Of a stretch of DNA of 64,000 nucleotides, positions 35,912 through 44,572 are shown piece by piece. Origin of the DNA: Thermoplasmata archaeon (GTDB lineage: Archaea; Thermoplasmatota; Thermoplasmata; Thermoplasmatales; Thermoplasmataceae); the NCBI GenBank assembly GCA_021818715.1, contig JAKATN010000004.1, forward strand, positions 21,460-85,459, in the 5' to 3' direction. The position numbers and the translations under genes are program-made. Under the pieces are notes generated by a model. The model saw only the letters and a list, made by a program, of their open reading frames with translations. It searched no databases and was not told where the DNA came from. Positions within the stretch are counted from its first letter, which is position 1, and each line of letters begins with the position of its first letter.

Positions 35912-36763
35912 TCAGAGGAATTCCTCAAAGTCCTCAGGCTTCAATTTCCTGTAAGGTCTTTCGGCAAGCGGGGTCTCTTCTGCGGTCACGGGATCAAGGT
36001 CCTCATAAGACTGGCTTTTCACCTGGTAGAAAATACCTATGGGGATCCTGTCGCCCCATTCCTGGACAGCCCTGTATGCCTCCTCAAAGTTCGATGGATC
36101 CTTTGCCTCGTACTTGTAGACCCTTTTCCTGAAGTAATCATATGTGTTGGTCTTGTTGAATGTCACGCACGGACTGAACACGTCGATGAAGGAGAAGCCC
36201 TTGTGCTGTATTCCTTTCTTAATCACTTCCTGCAGATGTTTCGGATCACCGGAAAATGACCTTGCAACAAAGGTTGCTCCAGCTGAAAGCGCAAAGGTCA
36301 TTGGATTTACCGGCTTCTCTATATTTCCGTCGGGGGTCGTCTTGGATATGAAGCCTATTTCCGACGTAGGAGAAGCCTGGCCAGTGGTCAGCCCGAAAAT
36401 CTGGTTGTCCGAGACGATATAGGTAAGATCGACATTCCTCTTTGCAGTATGGAAGAAGTGCTGCGTTCCCTCAAAAAATCCGTCGCCGTCCCCGCCGTAG
36501 CCAATAACTGTGAGCTTCCTGTTAGCCCACTTCACCGCGGATGCAACCGGCAGAAGCCTGCCGTGCAGGCCGTGGAAACCGTAAGCCCTTATGAATTCAG
36601 GCAGGTTGCTGGAGCAGCCTATCCCTGATACAACCACAGCATTTTCCGGCTCAATTTTCAGTTCGGCCAGGGCATTCTTTATAGCCGAAAGCTGCGCGAA
36701 GTTGCCGCACGCTGGGCACCAGTCCGGCCTGATTTTTCCGCTGTAATCATTGACTGTCACCAT
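35912..36763 (-). CDS. korB: 2-oxoacid:ferredoxin oxidoreductase, beta subunit
   Basis: This 283-residue subunit carries the thiamine diphosphate site GDGDGFFEGTQHF, the iron-sulfur cysteines in 'WCPACGNF' (C16, C19) and 'GIGCSSNLP', and 'IVSDNQIFGLTTGQ'. With the alpha subunit it decarboxylates pyruvate or 2-oxoglutarate to the acyl-CoA, reducing ferredoxin. It overlaps the alpha gene by 7 bases. The length and two-subunit form match OFOR enzymes of aerobic archaea such as Sulfolobus, which use both substrates. Confidence 0.92.
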   Translation of the reverse strand: MVTVNDYSGKIRPDWCPACGNFAQLSAIKNALAELKIEPENAVVVSGIGCSSNLPEFIRAYGFHGLHGRLLPVASAVKWANRKLTVIGYGGDGDGFFEGTQHFFHTAKRNVDLTYIVSDNQIFGLTTGQASPTSEIGFISKTTPDGNIEKPVNPMTFALSAGATFVARSFSGDPKHLQEVIKKGIQHKGFSFIDVFSPCVTFNKTNTYDYFRKRVYKYEAKDPSNFEEAYRAVQEWGDRIPIGIFYQVKSQSYEDLDPVTAEETPLAERPYRKLKPEDFEEFL

Positions 36764-38487
36764 ATTTTCACCTCAATCATTGCCGCAAGCTCAGACGGGT
36801 AAAACGCCTCACCGTTGTACTTTCTCACTAGCACCGTTTTCAGCCCGAGTTCCGCCTTCAACAGGCGGTTGAACTGCCCGCTGTAGTTGTTTTCCACCAC
36901 GATGATCTTCTTTTTCCCGGAACATAATTTCCCGATGTCCGGGTTGACCGGAAACACCCTGTTGACCTTTATAGCGCCTATTCGATGACCTTTACCGCGA
37001 AGGATGTCTATCGCCTCTTCGGTCACACCGGCAGTGGAACCCCACTGTATGACCGCATATTCTGCATCCGCGAGCATGTATGTCTCTGTGGGAGGCATTT
37101 TTCTCAAGAGTGTATCGAGTTTCCTCATCCTCTTGTCCATCATCGCAACCCGCTTGGTCGGATCGGTCTCGGCATCGCTGACCACGTCACCATATTCGTC
37201 GTGCTCATCAGAGTCCTCATTGTGCATCAGGCCTTTCTGGCCCGGGATAGCCCTCGGGGAGATCCCGCTCTCCGTGATCAGGTATCTCTTGTAATCCTTC
37301 TCACCGTCAACCGGTCTGCGACCATCATCTATCCTGAATTCCGGATCTATGCTGTCCACGGTTTCGTTGTGTTCCGAAAGGTAGAGATCTGACATGATTA
37401 TGACGGGCGTCTGGTATTCCTGTGCAAGGTTCATTGCCTCTGAGGTAAGATTGATGCAGTCCCTTGCGTCTCTTGGGCTCAGTACTATCCTTGGGAAGTC
37501 CCCCTGGGAAGCGCCCAGCACAAGATTCAGGTCTCCCTGCTCGGTCTTCGTTGGCAGGCCCGTTGACGGCCCAGGCCTCTGTGATTCGTATATAACTATC
37601 GGTATTTCCATCATTCCAGCAAGACCGAGCGCCTCCACCATAAGGGAGAAGCCCCCTCCTGATGATCCTGTCATTGCCCTTGCGCCAGCGTAGTTTGCAC
37701 CTATTGTCATATTTATGGCCGATATCTCGTCTTCCGGTATCTTGACAAAGACCCCGAAATCCCTGGCATGGGCTGCGAGGTAATGGAGCGCGGAAGAAGC
37801 GGGCGTCATAGGGTACCCTATATACATCTTGAGACCACCGCGTACTGCTCCAAGCCCAATTGCTTCTCCTCCCCCTATGAGGTACTTCCTCTTGCTGCCG
37901 AAGGAGAGTTTCTTGCCGGTTGGTTTATGGTTCGAAAGATAGTAATCGTAACCTTCTTTCGCGGCGCTCACGTTCTGTTCTGAAACTTTACCCTTCTTGC
38001 CGAACACGTCCAGGATGACCGACGAAAGGGTGTCGAAATCCACTCCCGTGGCAGCCATTGCAGCGCCTATGGCAACCGTGTTTTTCATAAGGGCAAAGGA
38101 GCTGTGCTTTGACGCCAGGTCCGACAGAGGCATGGGCACGTAGGTGACCTTCCTCTCCGTGTAACCCGAGATGGACTTGTCGAAAATCGCAATACCGGAC
38201 AGTGGCGAGGCCCCTCCCTCATTAATATCCGGGTTGGTGTGACGCTCCACCCCGTCCTTGTTGAGCGCTATCAGGATGTCAAGCCCGTCTCCCTGCGACC
38301 TGACCTTTCCACCTGATGCCCTGACCTGGTACCAGCTTTGCCCCCCTCTGACTATGTCCTGGTAATAATTGTAAGTCATCACGTTCAGTCCCTTTCTGGA
38401 AAACGTCTTGGCAATAATCTGCCCGGCAGACTGGACCCCGTCGCCGGCTGCCCCTGCAACCCTAATAATTATCTCGTCATCCCTCAT
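36757..38487 (-). CDS. korA: 2-oxoacid:ferredoxin oxidoreductase, fused gamma-alpha subunit
   Basis: This 576-residue protein fuses the gamma domain (residues 1-190, 'GAAGDGVQSAGQIIAK...GGQSWYQVRASGG') with the alpha domain, whose substrate motif is YPMTP at 225-229 (YPITP in many homologues). It forms the two-subunit OFOR with the following gene. ATG 38487 has a TATA-like TGTATTATAG about 40 nt upstream. The gene is divergent from aspartase, so entry of amino-acid carbon into 2-oxoacid oxidation is controlled from one intergenic region. Confidence 0.92.
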   Translation of the reverse strand: MRDDEIIIRVAGAAGDGVQSAGQIIAKTFSRKGLNVMTYNYYQDIVRGGQSWYQVRASGGKVRSQGDGLDILIALNKDGVERHTNPDINEGGASPLSGIAIFDKSISGYTERKVTYVPMPLSDLASKHSSFALMKNTVAIGAAMAATGVDFDTLSSVILDVFGKKGKVSEQNVSAAKEGYDYYLSNHKPTGKKLSFGSKRKYLIGGGEAIGLGAVRGGLKMYIGYPMTPASSALHYLAAHARDFGVFVKIPEDEISAINMTIGANYAGARAMTGSSGGGFSLMVEALGLAGMMEIPIVIYESQRPGPSTGLPTKTEQGDLNLVLGASQGDFPRIVLSPRDARDCINLTSEAMNLAQEYQTPVIIMSDLYLSEHNETVDSIDPEFRIDDGRRPVDGEKDYKRYLITESGISPRAIPGQKGLMHNEDSDEHDEYGDVVSDAETDPTKRVAMMDKRMRKLDTLLRKMPPTETYMLADAEYAVIQWGSTAGVTEEAIDILRGKGHRIGAIKVNRVFPVNPDIGKLCSGKKKIIVVENNYSGQFNRLLKAELGLKTVLVRKYNGEAFYPSELAAMIEVKIW

Positions 38488-38568
38488 TGCACTCTACCAG
38501 TTCTGCTGCTATCCCTAGTCTCTATAATACATTTTTGAGATTTGTGGAACAACTCATGTGGCGAGTTG

Positions 38569-38578
38569 CGTATATACT
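38569..38578 (+). promoter_or_regulatory. TATA box deciding the aspartase start
   Basis: CGTATATACT is centred about 24 nt before ATG 38597, so transcription should begin at the start codon. The more upstream GTG 38558 lies in front of this box and is unlikely. Confidence 0.6.
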
Positions 38579-38596
38579 CAAAAAAGATACCTGATA

Positions 38597-39970
38597 ATGG
38601 CACGAAAAGAACGTGACGTACTGGGGGAAGTCTCCCTTCCCGAAGGCGTTTTCTACGGTGTGAATACGTACAGGGCTATGGACAACTTCAGGATATCCGG
38701 CCAGGTTGCGGACGCCGATCACATAACCTCAATGGTGACCATAAAGAAGGCTGCAGCCCTTACAAACGCCAAGGTGGGAAAACTGCAGAAGGAAAAAGCC
38801 AATGCAATTGCCGGCGCATGCGACAAGATAGCAGGCGGTTACCATCTTTCCGACTTCAGGATTGATATTTTCCAGGCTGGTGCCGGAACCTCTTTCAACA
38901 TGAATGCAAACGAGGTCATAGCAAACGTCGCGCTGGAAATTTCCGGCAAATCCATCGGGGATTATTCGTACATACATCCAAATGATCATGTGAACATGGC
39001 GCAGAGCACCAACGACATCTTTCCAACCATGATTCGGGTTACTGCAATGAAAAAGGCCCTGAAGCTGATCTCTGAGGCAAAGAAGCTTTCGGAGTCCTTC
39101 AGGAAGAAGGCCGAGGAGATGAGGTCTGTGGTAAAACCTGGCAGGACCCACCTGCAGGATGCCGCCCCGGTTACACTCGGGCTTGAGATGGCTGCATATG
39201 CATACGGGATGTCGAGAGATACGCGGGCAATCGAAGAGTCCATAGAATATCTCAGGGAACTTAACATTGGCGGAACCGCGGTAGGCACCGGTATAAACAC
39301 GCCAAGGGGTTTTCAGGCAGAGGTCGTGAAAGCCCTCTCCACTCTGACAGGTATTTCGTGGATCCCTTCCCCCAACCTGCCCGGAATAATGCAATTCCAG
39401 TCAGATTTTTCAAGAGTGATGAATGCAGTAACGGATCTGGCGCTGGACCTCAACAAGATATCAAATGACATAAGGCTTCTCTATTCCGGTCCAGGTGCCG
39501 GAATCCACGAGATCAGGATACCCGCAGTTCAGCAGGGATCTTCCATTATGCCCGGAAAGATAAATCCGTCCATAGCTGAGGCAATGAACATGATATGCCA
39601 CTCGGTTGTAGGAAGCCAGCAGGCGGTGAACATGTCAGTCCAGGCAGGACAACTTGAGCTAAACGTCATGATGCCGGGAATTGATCTGGAGCTTTGCAGA
39701 TCCATGGACATTCTTGCGAACGGGATCAGGATGTTCAGGGAGAAGCTGGTTGACGGGCTTGAGGCAGAGGCCGAGATATGCAAGCGCCACCTCGAGACCA
39801 GTTTTGGGTCTGCAGCGCTGCTCAATCCGTATCTCGGCTATGACACGGTCGCCAAGGTTGTCCAGGAATCCATCCACACTGGAAAATCGATCAAGGAACT
39901 TGCCCTGAAAACCGGCAAGATCACTCCAGAGGATTATGAGAAGGCAATGAAATCCGGTATCCCGGACTGA
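38597..39970 (+). CDS. aspA: Aspartate ammonia-lyase (aspartase/fumarase superfamily)
   Basis: This protein of about 457 residues belongs to the superfamily that eliminates fumarate: 'AGAGTSFNMNANEVIANVALEI', 'NMAQSTNDIFPT', 'GRTHLQDAAPVTLG', 'GTGINTPRGF' and the flexible catalytic loop GSSIMPGKINP. Residues around AGTSFNMN and STND agree better with aspartase than with class II fumarase (QSSND...AMHIA). It would deaminate aspartate to fumarate and ammonia. The start at ATG 38597 follows the TATA position. Fumarase activity cannot be ruled out without biochemical evidence. Confidence 0.85.
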   Translation: MARKERDVLGEVSLPEGVFYGVNTYRAMDNFRISGQVADADHITSMVTIKKAAALTNAKVGKLQKEKANAIAGACDKIAGGYHLSDFRIDIFQAGAGTSFNMNANEVIANVALEISGKSIGDYSYIHPNDHVNMAQSTNDIFPTMIRVTAMKKALKLISEAKKLSESFRKKAEEMRSVVKPGRTHLQDAAPVTLGLEMAAYAYGMSRDTRAIEESIEYLRELNIGGTAVGTGINTPRGFQAEVVKALSTLTGISWIPSPNLPGIMQFQSDFSRVMNAVTDLALDLNKISNDIRLLYSGPGAGIHEIRIPAVQQGSSIMPGKINPSIAEAMNMICHSVVGSQQAVNMSVQAGQLELNVMMPGIDLELCRSMDILANGIRMFREKLVDGLEAEAEICKRHLETSFGSAALLNPYLGYDTVAKVVQESIHTGKSIKELALKTGKITPEDYEKAMKSGIPD

Positions 39971-40154
39971 ATCTGGGCCTCAGCTGACCGGGAAGATCCA
40001 TCGCGCATTGAAAAGCCGGGGTACGGCGGTGAAAGCCGCCGGACGCTTGCCCCTCTGAACTTGCAAGCGCCTGGTGGCTCGCTGGCCATTTAAGGATCGG
40101 CGACTACCCATGCCTCTGTCGGCTCATACCCTAAGCGGCGTCAACGAGTTGGAC
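39971..40154. ncRNA. Structured GC-rich region between convergent genes, candidate small RNA
   Basis: The 184 bp between the converging aspartase and acyl-CoA synthetase genes are richer in G+C than flanking spacers. They hold a 6-bp hairpin CGGCGG/CCGCCG (40024-40041), a 7-bp hairpin CGCTTGC/GCAAGCG (40044-40069) immediately after it, and a weaker stem GGCGAC/GTCGGC with one mismatch (near 40099-40123). A TTTAAGG box lies at 40089-40095. It could be a stable RNA, or overlapping terminators for both genes. I match it to no known RNA family. Confidence 0.3.
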
Positions 40155-41756
40155 TTATGAGGAGATCTTTTCTCTCAGCGCCTTTTTGTCAATTTTTCCC
40201 GTGCTGGTTTTTTCGAAGGTCTCGATGTAATGGAATTCGTCAGGTATCCAGAACTTGGCTATCCTCCCGGAATTGACGTACTCCATCAGGTGGGTTTTCA
40301 TCTTTTTCGGGTCTATTTCCTTCAGCCCGGATATGAATGCAATCGGCCTCTCCCCCCACTTCTCGTCCTTCTTCCCTATGACTGCCACTTCTGCAACACC
40401 TGGAAATGTGCTGATGGCGTCCTCGAGTATGATGGTGGGAATGAACTCGCCGCCCGATTTTACTGCGTCCTTTTCTCTGTCAACCAGTGATATGTAACCG
40501 TACCGGTTCATTACGGCAAGGTCTCCGGTGTGCATCCAGCCGCCATTCCAGAGTTTCTTTGTCCCCTCTTCATCGTTCACGTACTCGCTGGTCAGCCATG
40601 GTGCTCGCACCACTATCTCCCCTATAGTCTTGGAATCTCTGGGAACCTCCTTGCCGTCCTCCCCTATTATCCTCATTTCCACCAGTGGCACAGGAACCGA
40701 CGAAAACGCTGTCATCCTTTCCTTTGCGGCATCGTCCAGTCGCATTATGGAATGGTTGATGTTGCCGTATGAGAGGACGGGCGCAGTTTCAGACATCCCG
40801 TATCCGGAAACCAGTTTCAGCCCGACTGCCTTGGCCCTGTTCGAAAGGCCCTCCGGTATCGCACCTCCGCCGATGGTTATCCTTACGCCGAGGCTCTTCA
40901 GCGCAGCAGCCCCTTCCGGGTTCGAGAGCAGCAGGTACAGGATTGACGGCACCATCAGGGTGACAGACACCTTCTCCTTTAGCATTATCTTCGGTAACTC
41001 CTTGAAATCGTATCTTCCCGGAAGCACGTACTTTATCCCGCGGAAAAGCGCAAGATACGGAACTCCCCATGAGTGGACGTGAAACATCGGAACGAGAGGC
41101 ATCATTACGTCGCTGGACTTCACGTTGGACGGCATGTCAGCCAGTACACTGGAGAGAACCAAAGTGTGGAGCATGACCTGCCTGTTGGTAAATTTCACTC
41201 CCTTGGGCAGGCCTGTGGTTCCCGACGTGTAAAATGTCGTCACCACGTCGTCCTCCTTCATCTCAGGCAGTTCGGCTTCTGCGCCAGCCTTGATCATTTC
41301 CTCGGCGACCAGGGCTCCGTCCAGCATGGCAGAGGGCTTCTCCTGATCGCTGGTGACTATCCATTTCGTGACGAAATCGAATAGCGCGGTCTTGTCACTG
41401 ATCATTGGGACGAACTCATCCCGGAGGATGACGAACCTGTCGTCTGCATGCCTCATCGTATAGAAAATGAGTTCTGGAGAATACCTTATGTTGACGGTAT
41501 GCAGGATTCCGCCTGCCATGGGTACCGCATAATAAGCTATGAGGTATGTGAGGCTGTCCCAGTCCAGTACAGCCACCTTTTCGCCCTTCTTCAGTCCTGC
41601 TGCGACCAGCGACCTGGCAAACCTGTATACCCTGTCCCTGAATTCCGAGAAGGTGATGCTACCCTCCCCCCTGTATGATATAACCTGTTCCGGGTTGTTG
41701 CTGACACTGGTGAGCAGAATCTTGTCCAGTGTCAGTTCGTATCGATAGTTTTCCAT
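40155..41756 (-). CDS. Acyl-CoA synthetase (AMP-forming), fatty-acid type
   Basis: This 533-residue protein belongs to the ANL superfamily: P-loop-like 'TTFYTSGTTGLPKGV', 'VSGYGMSETAPV', 'GWMHTGDLAVMNRYGYISLVDREKDAVKSGGE' and the C-terminal catalytic lysine in TGKIDK (K521). The general shape matches medium/long-chain fatty acyl-CoA ligases. It activates a carboxylic acid to its CoA thioester for beta-oxidation. A TATA-like GAATAATATAATTT (about 41776-41789) is centred about 26 nt before ATG 41756, indicating a leaderless transcript. The exact acid is unknown. Confidence 0.9.
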   Translation of the reverse strand: MENYRYELTLDKILLTSVSNNPEQVISYRGEGSITFSEFRDRVYRFARSLVAAGLKKGEKVAVLDWDSLTYLIAYYAVPMAGGILHTVNIRYSPELIFYTMRHADDRFVILRDEFVPMISDKTALFDFVTKWIVTSDQEKPSAMLDGALVAEEMIKAGAEAELPEMKEDDVVTTFYTSGTTGLPKGVKFTNRQVMLHTLVLSSVLADMPSNVKSSDVMMPLVPMFHVHSWGVPYLALFRGIKYVLPGRYDFKELPKIMLKEKVSVTLMVPSILYLLLSNPEGAAALKSLGVRITIGGGAIPEGLSNRAKAVGLKLVSGYGMSETAPVLSYGNINHSIMRLDDAAKERMTAFSSVPVPLVEMRIIGEDGKEVPRDSKTIGEIVVRAPWLTSEYVNDEEGTKKLWNGGWMHTGDLAVMNRYGYISLVDREKDAVKSGGEFIPTIILEDAISTFPGVAEVAVIGKKDEKWGERPIAFISGLKEIDPKKMKTHLMEYVNSGRIAKFWIPDEFHYIETFEKTSTGKIDKKALREKISS

Positions 41757-41775
41757 GAAAGAGTAGCTAAGTGAA

Positions 41776-41789
41776 ATTATATTATTCTT
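41776..41789 (-). promoter_or_regulatory. TATA box of the acyl-CoA synthetase gene
   Basis: An AT-rich box GAATAATATAATTT on the minus strand is centred about 26 nt before ATG 41756. Confidence 0.5.
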
Positions 41790-41874
41790 TCTACAAATTC
41801 ACGTGAAAGTTGCCTGACTGGATATATGCATCCTGCGCAAGCCTCCATGCCGACGGTCAAACAGCCCCTGGCGT

Positions 41875-41889
41875 TGCCCTGAAAGGGCA
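41875..41889. repeat. Short perfect hairpin in the divergent acyl-CoA synthetase/SDR spacer
   Basis: TGCCCT and AGGGCA form a 6-bp stem around a 3-nt GAA loop. GATCG/CGATC around 41897-41912 forms a second. Both lie between the two divergent promoters. Confidence 0.35.
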
Positions 41890-41943
41890 TAGGCCAGATC
41901 GTTCTTGCGATCCTGCGGTCTTGCCAAGAATAATTACCGCACC

Positions 41944-41951
41944 CTTTTAAA
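41944..41951 (+). promoter_or_regulatory. TATA box deciding the SDR start
   Basis: CTTTTAAA is centred about 24 nt before ATG 41972, so the frame's upstream ATG 41951, which lies inside the box, cannot be the start of translation. Confidence 0.6.
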
Positions 41952-41971
41952 TGCGGTTTGCATGGTTCGGA

Positions 41972-42706
41972 ATGGCTGATAAATGGATCCTGGTAACGGG
42001 AGGCAGCAGGGGAATAGGAAAAGAGATCGCTCTTGAGTGCTCGAGAAGAGGGTACGACGTCGTCCTGACTTACAACAGCGGGAAGGAGGAAGCTGAAAAC
42101 GCCAGGCAATCCATCGTTTCCCAGGGCAGAAAATGCGAGGTTTTCCAGATGGATGCAGCTGATCGGCAGAGTTACAGGAGGTTCATCACAAAGTACCTTT
42201 CTTCCGGCATCAGGGCCGACGGGATAGTCAACAACGCAGGAATTTACCGCGGGGAAACACTTGCGGACGCGACCGACGAGATCTGGGACGAAGTGATTGC
42301 AGTGAACCTCACAACGCCCTTCAGAATAATAAGAGATCTGCGGTCGAACGTGAACGAGGGCGGATCGATAGTGAACATATCATCGGTCTACGGAATCAGG
42401 AGCGATCCGTGGGGATACGCTTACCAGGCTTCCAAGTCCGGCCTGATCCACCTTACCAGGGCTCTGGCCAAGGAATTCGCCCCAAAGATAAGGGTGAACT
42501 GCGTTGCACCTGGGTTCATCCGGACAGACATGAACTCCGATGGCTGGACCGACGAGAAATTCAAATCCCATGTGATCAGGAATACTCCGCTTAAACGGTG
42601 GGGAGAGGCGGAGGACATAGCTCCTGTGGTATGTTTCCTGCTTTCCGGGGACAGCAGATTCATCACCGGGGCAACAATTTCAGTAGATGGGGGAATAGGG
42701 CTCTAA
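41972..42706 (+). CDS. Short-chain dehydrogenase/reductase, FabG-like
   Basis: This protein of about 244 residues is a classical SDR: the NAD(P) loop GGSRGIG at residues 10-16, NNAG (about 80-83), catalytic serine in 'VNISSVYG', the Y-x-x-x-K pair in 'YAYQASKSG', and 'PGFIRTDM'. It probably reduces or oxidises a 3-oxo/3-hydroxyacyl or a related alcohol. The serine 3 residues before the expected position and the intact Tyr/Lys mean it should be active. Its stop codon overlaps the converging zinc-ribbon gene. The physiological substrate is not readable. Confidence 0.85.
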   Translation: MADKWILVTGGSRGIGKEIALECSRRGYDVVLTYNSGKEEAENARQSIVSQGRKCEVFQMDAADRQSYRRFITKYLSSGIRADGIVNNAGIYRGETLADATDEIWDEVIAVNLTTPFRIIRDLRSNVNEGGSIVNISSVYGIRSDPWGYAYQASKSGLIHLTRALAKEFAPKIRVNCVAPGFIRTDMNSDGWTDEKFKSHVIRNTPLKRWGEAEDIAPVVCFLLSGDSRFITGATISVDGGIGL

Positions 42707-42879
42707 TCTTCGCTTTTGCTGTCCTGCTGTTCCTCCCTGTATTTCTGATAATTTTCATCGTCCATCTCTATGACGAAGCTGCCAACGTACCCGCAGTTAG
42801 AGCATCTGTATTGCCCGGTAAGGAAAGACCAGCTGCCGGTGACCCCGTCAGTCCTGCATTCCGGACATATCAGGTGCAT
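42703..42879 (-). CDS. Small zinc-ribbon protein
   Basis: This 58-residue protein starts ICPEC and has a second CSNCGYVG pair 21 residues on, a classical four-cysteine zinc ribbon, followed by a charged tail 'DDENYQKYREEQQDSKSED'. ATG 42879 has GAGGTG 3 nt upstream. It overlaps the converging SDR gene by 3 bases and follows ychF 44 bp downstream on the same strand. Such small ribbons often bind RNA, DNA or RNA polymerase, but I can name no family. Confidence 0.7.
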   Translation of the reverse strand: MHLICPECRTDGVTGSWSFLTGQYRCSNCGYVGSFVIEMDDENYQKYREEQQDSKSED

Positions 42880-42923
42880 GGCACCTCTACTGCCTGACAG
42901 GTATTAACCGTTGTGGAACCGGA

Positions 42924-44105
42924 TCACGATTTGGAGACTATCTTTATGACATCGCCGTTCGAAAGCAGGTGATCCTTTCCCAGGGTTCTTCTGGTTTTTC
43001 CATCGATTGCCCTGATGAAGTTTTCTCCTATCTCCGTATGGATGCGGAATGCCAGGTCAAGAGCGGTGTCTCCCTCCCTCATCAGGAATGCGTCTGGAAG
43101 GAGCCTGCCCTGCCTGTCCTCCCATGTGGACTCATCGTAAACAGGGAACACCACAATCCTCCTCAGCTTGTTGAATACGGTTATTTCAAGGGCTTTTCTC
43201 ACCCCAGTATAGAATTTTCTCGAAGACGTTTCCTGCAGCTTGATCAGTGCTGATCTCTGCTGATCCGTGGCCTTTTCGGAGATTTCGAACGGGAGATCCT
43301 CGTTCCTCAGTATACCCGCCTCTCTCGCCTTCATCAGGATAAGCTCGGTTTCCCCGCTGGTCAGGTAGAGATCGTTCCTGAGCGTGGCTATCTCCTCCGC
43401 CTGCCTTTCGTCCAGAAGGTCTATCTTGTTCCCGAGATAAATGCCGGGTTTTGTCCTCTCAATAATGAGGGAAGCAAGATCTCTGAAATCTGATTCCCCC
43501 CATATGGAAAGCTGGGAAGGGAAGACGCCGGAGGCAAGGATTTCCGATGTATCATGCTCAGTCAGCCTGAGTTGCGATAGTTTTGTCTGCAGCGATTTTC
43601 CAGGCCGATCCCCGCTGCTGTCAGCCTTCTTCGCAAATCTCTCCCAGTCCCTGGAAATGAATGATGACAACCACTTCCTCAACTCGTTCCTGACCATGTC
43701 GATCTCTTCCCCTATGACAGGTTCAGGTACCGGGAGGGGGTTACCCATCATGTCCGTTCTACCGGACGCGTCAAAAAGCTGGATGATGGCGTCGGAGTCC
43801 CTGACGCTCTCCAGGAACTGGTTTCCCATCCCCTTTCCCTCGGAAGCCCCTTCTATAAGGCCGGGAACGTCGACTATCTGAACCGGGATATACCTTGTTC
43901 CGTTCAGGCAGTACCCGTCAGCCGGGTTGCATTCCCTCCCCTTGTCCTTATGCGGACATGGAAACCTGATAAAAGCGGTTCCCATGTTAGGTTTAACGGT
44001 TGTGAATGGATAGTTGCCTATCTCCGCATTGTGCTTGGTCAGCGCCGAGAATATAGTACTCTTCCCGACGTTCGGTTTTCCTATAAGTCCAACCTTGAAG
44101 CTCAT
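42924..44105 (-). CDS. ychF: Obg-like ATPase/GTPase YchF
   Basis: This 393-residue P-loop NTPase has G1 GKPNVGKS at 9-16, G3 DVPGLIEGAS, the NKID base-recognition motif in 'LGNKIDLLDE', and a C-terminal TGS-like domain ('DTALDLAFRIHTEIGENFIRAID'). It belongs to the archaeal/eukaryotic YchF-OLA1 branch, which associates with ribosomes and binds ATP in some members. It lies in a tight minus-strand row with egsA and UPF0179 (15 bp spacing). Function in translation stress is inferred from the family. Confidence 0.9.
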   Translation of the reverse strand: MSFKVGLIGKPNVGKSTIFSALTKHNAEIGNYPFTTVKPNMGTAFIRFPCPHKDKGRECNPADGYCLNGTRYIPVQIVDVPGLIEGASEGKGMGNQFLESVRDSDAIIQLFDASGRTDMMGNPLPVPEPVIGEEIDMVRNELRKWLSSFISRDWERFAKKADSSGDRPGKSLQTKLSQLRLTEHDTSEILASGVFPSQLSIWGESDFRDLASLIIERTKPGIYLGNKIDLLDERQAEEIATLRNDLYLTSGETELILMKAREAGILRNEDLPFEISEKATDQQRSALIKLQETSSRKFYTGVRKALEITVFNKLRRIVVFPVYDESTWEDRQGRLLPDAFLMREGDTALDLAFRIHTEIGENFIRAIDGKTRRTLGKDHLLSNGDVIKIVSKS

Positions 44106-44120
44106 TTCGCCGCGCGGGAA

Positions 44121-44558
44121 TTACCTGTAACTTACTTTAAGCCGTCTCATGTCGAATCCTGCAGGGCATTCCAGTTTGCCTTCAACCTTCTCGATCTTGG
44201 CCTTTATGCCCTCCCTCATGAAGAGGAGGTTGCAGGTCTCAAGGTTTGGGCATGCAAGCTGACCGCATTTCATGGAAGTTGTGGTTATTGTTGAGCCTTC
44301 CTGCACCGAAAGATCGTACCGGGTGTTAAGGTGCTCTTCCACCTCCTCGACCTCTACCGCCACGGCCCTGTCGCCCAGGAATACCCCGCATGGATTGGTT
44401 TTTTCCCTGACCTTGGCCACCCTGTATTTCCTTCCCGGTTCAAGGCTGAAACAAACATTCTTGACTTTGCAGCCGGAGCACTCCTGCAGAGATCCCGCGA
44501 AAACAAACTCAAGTCCTTCCCTTGCTATCGATGTCCCTATGAATGAAACTTTTGGCAT
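44121..44558 (-). CDS. UPF0179 family protein
   Basis: This 145-residue archaeal protein has eight cysteines (27, 30, 36, 57, 98, 103, 109, 131) in two clusters, including ECSGCKVKNVC and 'KCGQLACPNLETC', as in UPF0179. The cysteines look fit for a metal or Fe-S cluster. No function has been established for the family to my knowledge. It sits 14 bp from egsA and 15 bp from ychF, which suggests co-transcription with G1P dehydrogenase. Confidence 0.85.
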   Translation of the reverse strand: MPKVSFIGTSIAREGLEFVFAGSLQECSGCKVKNVCFSLEPGRKYRVAKVREKTNPCGVFLGDRAVAVEVEEVEEHLNTRYDLSVQEGSTITTTSMKCGQLACPNLETCNLLFMREGIKAKIEKVEGKLECPAGFDMRRLKVSYR

Positions 44559-44572
44559 GATTATTCCCCAGT

